From JAKOQB01 sp050258235 (GTDB taxonomy: Bacteria; Pseudomonadota; Gammaproteobacteria; Burkholderiales; Burkholderiaceae_F): a stretch of 64,000 bases of DNA. The position numbers and the translations under genes were made by a program. The stretch lies in NCBI GenBank assembly GCA_050258235.1, contig JBLMYK010000329.1, positions 1 through 64,000 on the forward strand, written 5' to 3'. The notes under the pieces are model-generated. The model was given only the letters and a program-made list of their open reading frames with translations, was not told where the DNA came from and did no database searches. Below are positions 59,667-64,000 of the stretch, in pieces. Each line of letters opens with the position of its first letter. Position 1 is the stretch's first letter.

Positions 59667-61079
59667 GTGAAGATCATCGTCCTGGGCGCCGGGCGGGTGG
59701 GCAGCTCGGTTGCCGAGAGCCTGGTGTCGGAAGCCAACGACATCACGGTCATCGACACCGACCGCGCGCGCGTCGCCGACCTGCAGCAGCGCTTTGATCT
59801 GCGCGGCCTGGTCGGCAACGCGACGCTGCCGTCGATGCTGGGCGAAGCCGGTGCGGCCGACGCGGACATGCTGATCGCCGTGACGTCGACCGACGAGACC
59901 AATCTGGTCGCATGCAAGATCGCGGCCGACCTGTTCAACGTGCCGACGCGCATCGCGCGGGTGCGCAACGTCGAACTGCAGCAGCACCCGAAGCTGACGG
60001 GCGAACAGGGATTCCGCGCCACGCACATCATCTGGCCCGAGCAGAGCGTCACCGACTACATCCTGAAGCTGGTCGAGTTCCCCGAGGCACTGCAGGTGCT
60101 GGAGTTCGCGGAGGGACTCGTGTCGCTGATCGCGGTGCGGGCGGTGGCGGGCGGCCCGCTGGTGTCGCGGCCGATCCAGGACCTGCGCCGGCACATTCCG
60201 GACGTGGACACCCGCATCGTCGCGATATTCCGCAAGGATCGCGCGATCCAGTGCGAAGGCGAGACCATGATCCAGCCCGGCGACGAGGTGTTCTTCCTGT
60301 CCGCGTCGAAGGACATCCGCACCGTGATGGGCGAACTGCGGCGGATGGACAAGCCGGTCCGGCGCGTGATGATCGCCGGCGGCGGCAACATCGGCCTGCG
60401 GCTGGCGCGCGCGCTCGATACCGGCGAGGGCATCGACGGCGGCGCGCGCTTCAACGTCAAGGTGATCGAGTTCAACAAGCGCCGCTGCGAGCGTCTGGCG
60501 GGTGAGCTGTCGTCGCGCGTGCTGGTGCTCAACGGCGACGCCACCGACGAGGATCTGCTGCAGGACGAAGGGGTGGGCGAAACCGATCTGTTCGTCGCGC
60601 TGACCAATGACGACGAGAACAACATCATGAGCGCGCTGCTCGCCAGGCGGCTCGGCGCGCGCCGCACCATCGCGCTGATCAACCGCAAGAGCTACGGCGA
60701 ACTGATGCAGGGCGGGCAGATCGACATCGCGATCTCGCCCAGTCATGCCACCTTATCGGCGCTGCTCAGGCATGTCCGGCGCGGCGATGTCGTCGCCGCG
60801 CACAGCCTGCGGCGCGGCGCCGCGGAGGCGCTGGAGATCATCGCCCACGGCGACGCGAAGAGCTCGCGCGTGATCGGTCGCCGGATCGACGGCATCGAAC
60901 TGCCGAAGGGAGCGACGATCGGCGCCGTGGTACGCGGACCGGGCGATGGCGCGCGCGTGCTGATCGCGCACCATGACACCACGATCGAATCGGGCGATCA
61001 CCTGATCGTCTTCGTTGCCAACAAGCGCATGATCCAGCGCGTCGAAAAGCTGTTCGCGGTCGGCGTGGGATTCTTCTGA
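59667..61079 (+). CDS. trkA: Trk potassium uptake regulatory NAD-binding protein
   Basis: 470 residues starting at GTG. Two RCK units are visible: Rossmann motifs GAGRVGSSVAE near residue 7 and GGGNIGLRLARAL near 238, each followed by a TrkA-C domain. It is a cytoplasmic ring that gates the TrkH channel in response to nucleotides. TrkH is encoded 550 bp downstream beyond an opposite-strand EF-hand gene, so the pair is split. Confidence 0.96.
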   Translation: MKIIVLGAGRVGSSVAESLVSEANDITVIDTDRARVADLQQRFDLRGLVGNATLPSMLGEAGAADADMLIAVTSTDETNLVACKIAADLFNVPTRIARVRNVELQQHPKLTGEQGFRATHIIWPEQSVTDYILKLVEFPEALQVLEFAEGLVSLIAVRAVAGGPLVSRPIQDLRRHIPDVDTRIVAIFRKDRAIQCEGETMIQPGDEVFFLSASKDIRTVMGELRRMDKPVRRVMIAGGGNIGLRLARALDTGEGIDGGARFNVKVIEFNKRRCERLAGELSSRVLVLNGDATDEDLLQDEGVGETDLFVALTNDDENNIMSALLARRLGARRTIALINRKSYGELMQGGQIDIAISPSHATLSALLRHVRRGDVVAAHSLRRGAAEALEIIAHGDAKSSRVIGRRIDGIELPKGATIGAVVRGPGDGARVLIAHHDTTIESGDHLIVFVANKRMIQRVEKLFAVGVGFF

Positions 61080-61126
61080 ACGCGGCCGCACGCGGCGGCC
61101 GCTTCGCCCTACGCAGCGCCGGCGGA

Positions 61127-61417
61127 TCAGTTGCCGCCGATGTACAGATTCGACAGCAGCGCGCGCACGCCGCCCTTGGTCATCATGTGGTTCTTGACCA
61201 TCATCGAATCGTTCGCCATCTTCGCCATCGATTTGTCGTACATCTGACCCATCGCGTTGACGAACTCCTGCCTCGTCACCATGCCGTCGTGGTTCTGGTC
61301 CGCCATCTTGATGAAGTCGTCGACGCGGATCTGCATCGCGCCCTGTGCATAGGCGGGCGCGGTCGAGATCAGCGTGGCCAGGGTGATTGCCGAAGCGGCA
61401 AGCATTCGCAGTTTCAT
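61127..61417 (-). CDS. Secreted EF-hand protein
   Basis: 96 residues. A signal peptide ends AYAQG. One canonical EF-hand loop, DQNHDGMVTRQE (40-51), has Asp/Asn/Asp/Gly and the terminal Glu in place and should bind Ca2+. The rest is Met-rich (MGQMYDKSMAKMANDSMMVKN) and helical. It lies on the strand opposite to trkA and trkH and interrupts their usual adjacency. AGGAGA precedes the ATG. Confidence 0.9.
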   Translation of the reverse strand: MKLRMLAASAITLATLISTAPAYAQGAMQIRVDDFIKMADQNHDGMVTRQEFVNAMGQMYDKSMAKMANDSMMVKNHMMTKGGVRALLSNLYIGGN

Positions 61418-61631
61418 GAAAGTTCTCCTGTTCAGTGGGTGGTTTGACCGATGCGGGGCGGGCCTCGCACCGAACCGGTTTGCCTGTTTCCAGACCGTCG
61501 CGGCGTCGCGGTTCGGCCGATTCGTCGCAGAAGCGGTGCAAACCCTTACACCGGCCGTCCCGGCATGACCTGCCTGCACGGCGGGTCGCCGCCGGCAGCG
61601 CATAATCCGCGCCGACCGCACCGCTCGCCGC

Positions 61632-63101
61632 ATGATTGCAATCGCGTTCTCGCTGTTTCCGGTTCTGAATGTGCTCGGCGTGGTGGTCGCGATCTTCGCG
61701 GCGTCGATGCTCGCGCCGCTGCTGGTGGCGCTCATCGGCGGCGACGCCGCGCTGTCCGCCTACGACGAGGCGTTCGTGATCACGCTCGGCGCGGGCGCGC
61801 TTCTGTGGTTTGCCACGCGCCGCTTCAAGCGCGAACTGCAGCCGCGCGACGGTTTCCTGCTGGTGACGCTGGTGTGGACTGTGGTTCCCGCGTTCGCCAC
61901 GCTGCCGCTGCTGTTCCATCTGCCCGGTTTGTCGTTCACCGACGCCTACTTCGAGACCATGTCGGGACTGACGACCACCGGCTCGACCGTGCTGTCCGGG
62001 CTGGACTCGCTGCCGCTGTCGATCAACATCTGGCGCCACCTGCTGGTGTGGATCGGCGGCATGGGCGTGATCGTGCTGGTGGTGGCGATCCTGCCGCTGC
62101 TCGGTGTCGGCGGCAGCCAGATCTACAAGGCGGAAACGGCCGGGCCTCTGAAGGAAGCGAAGCTCACGCCGCGCATCGCCGAGACCGCCAAGGGCCTTTA
62201 CGCGATCTATGTCGCGATATCGGGCGCCTGCATGCTCGCCTACCGGCTGGCGGGAATGTCGTGGCCCGACGCGTTCATGCACATGTGCTCGACGATGGGT
62301 CTGGGCGGTTTCTCCTCGCACGACGCGAGTTTCGGCTACTGGAACTCGCCGCTGATCGAGTACACGTCGGTCGTCTTCATGCTGATCGCCGGCTTCAATT
62401 TCTCGATGCATTTCCTCGCCTGGCGGCGGCGATCGCTCGCCGTCTACTGGCGCGACCCGGAGGGCAAGGCGTTCGTCAGCGTGACGCTCGCCGCCGCGCT
62501 GCTGATCGCGCTGTTCCTGCTGCTGCGCGGCCAGTACGCCGACTTCTGGACCGCGTGGCGCTTCGCGCTGTTCAACACGGTGTCGATCGCAACGACGACC
62601 GGCTACTCCAGCACCGACTACGGCCAGTGGCCCATCTTCGCGCCGGCGCTGATGCTGTTCCTGTGCTGCTTCGCGACCTGTGCCGGATCGACCGGCGGCG
62701 GCATCAAGATGGTGCGCGCAATCATGCTGGTCAAGCAGGCGAAACGCGAATTCGCGCGCATCCTGCATCCACGCATCGTCAACCCCGTGCACATCGGCGG
62801 CCAGGTGATCGAGAACAACGTCATCTTCGCCGTGCTCGCCTTCATGCTGATCTACGGCGGCGCGCTCGTCGCGGGCTCGCTGCTGATGATGGCCGCCGGG
62901 CTCGATCCGGTCACGTCGCTGACCGCCATCGTGGCGTGCCTGAACAACACCGGCCCCGGACTGAACCGGGTCGGACCGGCGACGACCTACGCCGCGCTGA
63001 CCGATTTCGAGACCTGGGTGTGCACGTTCGCCATGCTGCTCGGCCGCCTGGAACTGATGTCGGTGCTCGTGCTGTTCACTCCGGCCTTCTGGCGCAAATG
63101 A
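61632..63101 (+). CDS. trkH: Trk potassium channel subunit
   Basis: 489 residues with the TrkH/KtrB fold of four M1-P-M2 repeats. Filter-like pore segments are seen at MSGLTTTGSTVL, STMGLGGFSSHD, IATTTGYSSTDY and LNNTGPGLNRVGP. It conducts K+ inward under control of TrkA. Its stop overlaps the start of the next short gene (ATGA). Confidence 0.96.
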   Translation: MIAIAFSLFPVLNVLGVVVAIFAASMLAPLLVALIGGDAALSAYDEAFVITLGAGALLWFATRRFKRELQPRDGFLLVTLVWTVVPAFATLPLLFHLPGLSFTDAYFETMSGLTTTGSTVLSGLDSLPLSINIWRHLLVWIGGMGVIVLVVAILPLLGVGGSQIYKAETAGPLKEAKLTPRIAETAKGLYAIYVAISGACMLAYRLAGMSWPDAFMHMCSTMGLGGFSSHDASFGYWNSPLIEYTSVVFMLIAGFNFSMHFLAWRRRSLAVYWRDPEGKAFVSVTLAAALLIALFLLLRGQYADFWTAWRFALFNTVSIATTTGYSSTDYGQWPIFAPALMLFLCCFATCAGSTGGGIKMVRAIMLVKQAKREFARILHPRIVNPVHIGGQVIENNVIFAVLAFMLIYGGALVAGSLLMMAAGLDPVTSLTAIVACLNNTGPGLNRVGPATTYAALTDFETWVCTFAMLLGRLELMSVLVLFTPAFWRK

Positions 63102-63478
63102 GGGCGCTGGCATCGATCCGCGTCGCCCATGACGCCCTTGCGCGGCAGGCGGCGGTGAGCGCTTGGCTGGCAGCGGCGACGGGTCTAGGCTTCGACGAGA
63201 GCGACCGCGTGGCCGTGATTGTCGAAGGCGTGTTCGCGGACTTCACCGTGCCGGAGCGCGTGGTCGTCGAGCGGATCGCCGGGTGTCCGTGCTGCGTGGG
63301 GCAGGTGGCGCTGCGCGTCGCCGTCACGCGTCTTCTGCGACGGCATCGCCCGCAGCGCCTGCTGCTGTTACTGTCGAGCGCGGACCACGCCGAACGCGTG
63401 CGGCACCTGCTCGGCGACGGAGACCTTGCGGCTGCGGTGCGGCTGGTGGATTCGAAACATGCGTCGGATTCGCGTTAA
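63098..63478 (+). CDS. CobW/G3E-like protein lacking the P-loop
   Basis: 126 residues from ATG 63098, overlapping the trkH stop. The core VAVIVEGVFADFTVPERVVVERI followed by AGCPCCVGQVALRVAVTRLLRR resembles the CobW/YjiA segment around the metal-binding CxCC motif. The N-terminal GxxGxGKT nucleotide loop and the C-terminal domain are absent. It may be a decayed GTPase or a metal-binding domain reused on its own. It overlaps the following hydrolase gene by 20 bases. Confidence 0.65.
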   Translation: MRALASIRVAHDALARQAAVSAWLAAATGLGFDESDRVAVIVEGVFADFTVPERVVVERIAGCPCCVGQVALRVAVTRLLRRHRPQRLLLLLSSADHAERVRHLLGDGDLAAAVRLVDSKHASDSR

Positions 63479-64000
63479 CGGGATAGACATCCACTACCGG
63501 ATCGACGGTGATGGCGCGGCGACGCGGCCGTGGATCGTCTTCAGCCATTCGCTCGCCTGCGATCACACGCTGTGGGATCTGCAGGCGGAGGCATTCAGCC
63601 GCGCGCTGAACGTGTTGCGCTACGACATCCGCGGCCACGGCGGATCGAGTGCGCCGGCGGGCAGCTACACGATGGAGCAGCTGGCCGACGACCTGAAGGG
63701 CCTGCTCGATGGCCTGAAGATCGGGCACTGCCATTTCGTCGGCATCTCGCTGGGTGGAATGATCGGCCAGCTGGCCACGCTGCGCTGGCCGTCGCGGTTC
63801 GCATCGTTGACACTCGCCGACACGACCAGCCGATATGCTCCCGAGGCACGCGGGATATGGGAGCAGCGGATCGCCGCCGTGATGACCCCGCAGGGAATGA
63901 ACGCAGTGGTTCCCGTAACGCTCGAGCGCTGGTTCACCGCCGGCTTCCGCCAGATGCGCCCTGACGTCACGGCGAAGATCGGCGCGCTGATCCGCACCAC
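63459..64000 (+). CDS. 3-oxoadipate enol-lactonase-like alpha/beta hydrolase, 3' end cut off
   Basis: 180 residues are visible before the window ends. MRRIRVNGIDIHYRIDGD, the oxyanion segment VFSHSLACDHTLWD, LRYDIRGHGGS and the nucleophile elbow VGISLGGMIGQ are typical of PcaD-type hydrolases. They open 3-oxoadipate enol-lactone in the beta-ketoadipate pathway, but the family is broad and no other pca gene is visible here. The start overlaps the CobW-like gene by 20 bases. Confidence 0.82.
   Translation, partial: MRRIRVNGIDIHYRIDGDGAATRPWIVFSHSLACDHTLWDLQAEAFSRALNVLRYDIRGHGGSSAPAGSYTMEQLADDLKGLLDGLKIGHCHFVGISLGGMIGQLATLRWPSRFASLTLADTTSRYAPEARGIWEQRIAAVMTPQGMNAVVPVTLERWFTAGFRQMRPDVTAKIGALIRT

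Noticed and set aside
1..64000. tRNA, rRNA, transposase or phage genes
   Set aside because: No cloverleaf-like intergenic stretch, rRNA signature, transposase motif or integrase motif was recognised in any gap or frame inspected by eye.

Overview
The window is high-GC, densely coded chromosomal DNA that reads as a betaproteobacterium, probably of the order Burkholderiales or a relative. Three things support this: the gene order dprA / LysM protein / def-fmt-rsmB-DUF4390-ntrY-ntrX-trkA-trkH, the beta-type uracil phosphoribosyltransferase (loop DPMIGTGYS), and an FtrB/FtrC-type iron system as in Bordetella and Burkholderia. I see no rRNA, tRNA, CRISPR array, transposase or prophage genes. Both ends cut genes: a COQ8/UbiB-type kinase on the left and a PcaD-like hydrolase on the right.

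Layout. 1-4.5 kb: COQ8-like kinase, thioredoxin-like periplasmic protein, lipoprotein, EamA transporter. 4.6-7.9 kb: pyrimidine salvage (upp, codA) around a NYN/LOTUS protein and a DUF423 membrane protein, ending in a 53-bp repeat. 8-12.8 kb: a MarR-controlled tripartite drug-efflux operon (MarR, OM factor, EmrA-like, EmrB-like) with a palindromic operator, divergent from an MFS protein with a monooxygenase-like tail. 14.6-16.6 kb: a Fur-box iron operon (FtrB-like cupredoxin, FTR1 permease, outer-membrane protein). 16.6-22.9 kb: a transglutaminase-fold protein, a class II aldolase and a four-gene BMP-type nucleoside ABC transporter.

23.0-31.4 kb is the most distinctive block. It holds a CRP-type site, a PsrABC/PhsABC-like molybdoenzyme, a haem-c/triple-rhodanese protein, two half-size YeeE/YedE sulfur transporters, a 58-residue cysteine-containing periplasmic protein, and a convergent FadL-type porin. 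I infer a sulfur import and sulfane-sulfur redox module: transporter halves bring in thiosulfate or a related species, rhodanese domains carry persulfide, and the Mo enzyme exchanges electrons with the quinone pool through PsrC.

31.7-45.3 kb holds short operons: DUF1857 protein/nitroreductase/queC; a lipoprotein/ECF sigma/membrane-protein trio with overlapping stops and starts; GST; a DnaQ-UvrC fusion; copper ATPase; DUF1993; a SET-domain protein; fructosamine kinase; a membrane spermidine-synthase-like protein. 45.5-52.6 kb: HDOD protein, topoisomerase III, smg, dprA, LysM protein. 52.8-64 kb: def, fmt, rsmB, DUF4390, NtrY/short NtrX, TrkA, an EF-hand protein, TrkH, a CobW-like remnant lacking a P-loop, and the PcaD fragment. 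Functional calls rest on motifs and family resemblance read by eye; no database search was run.
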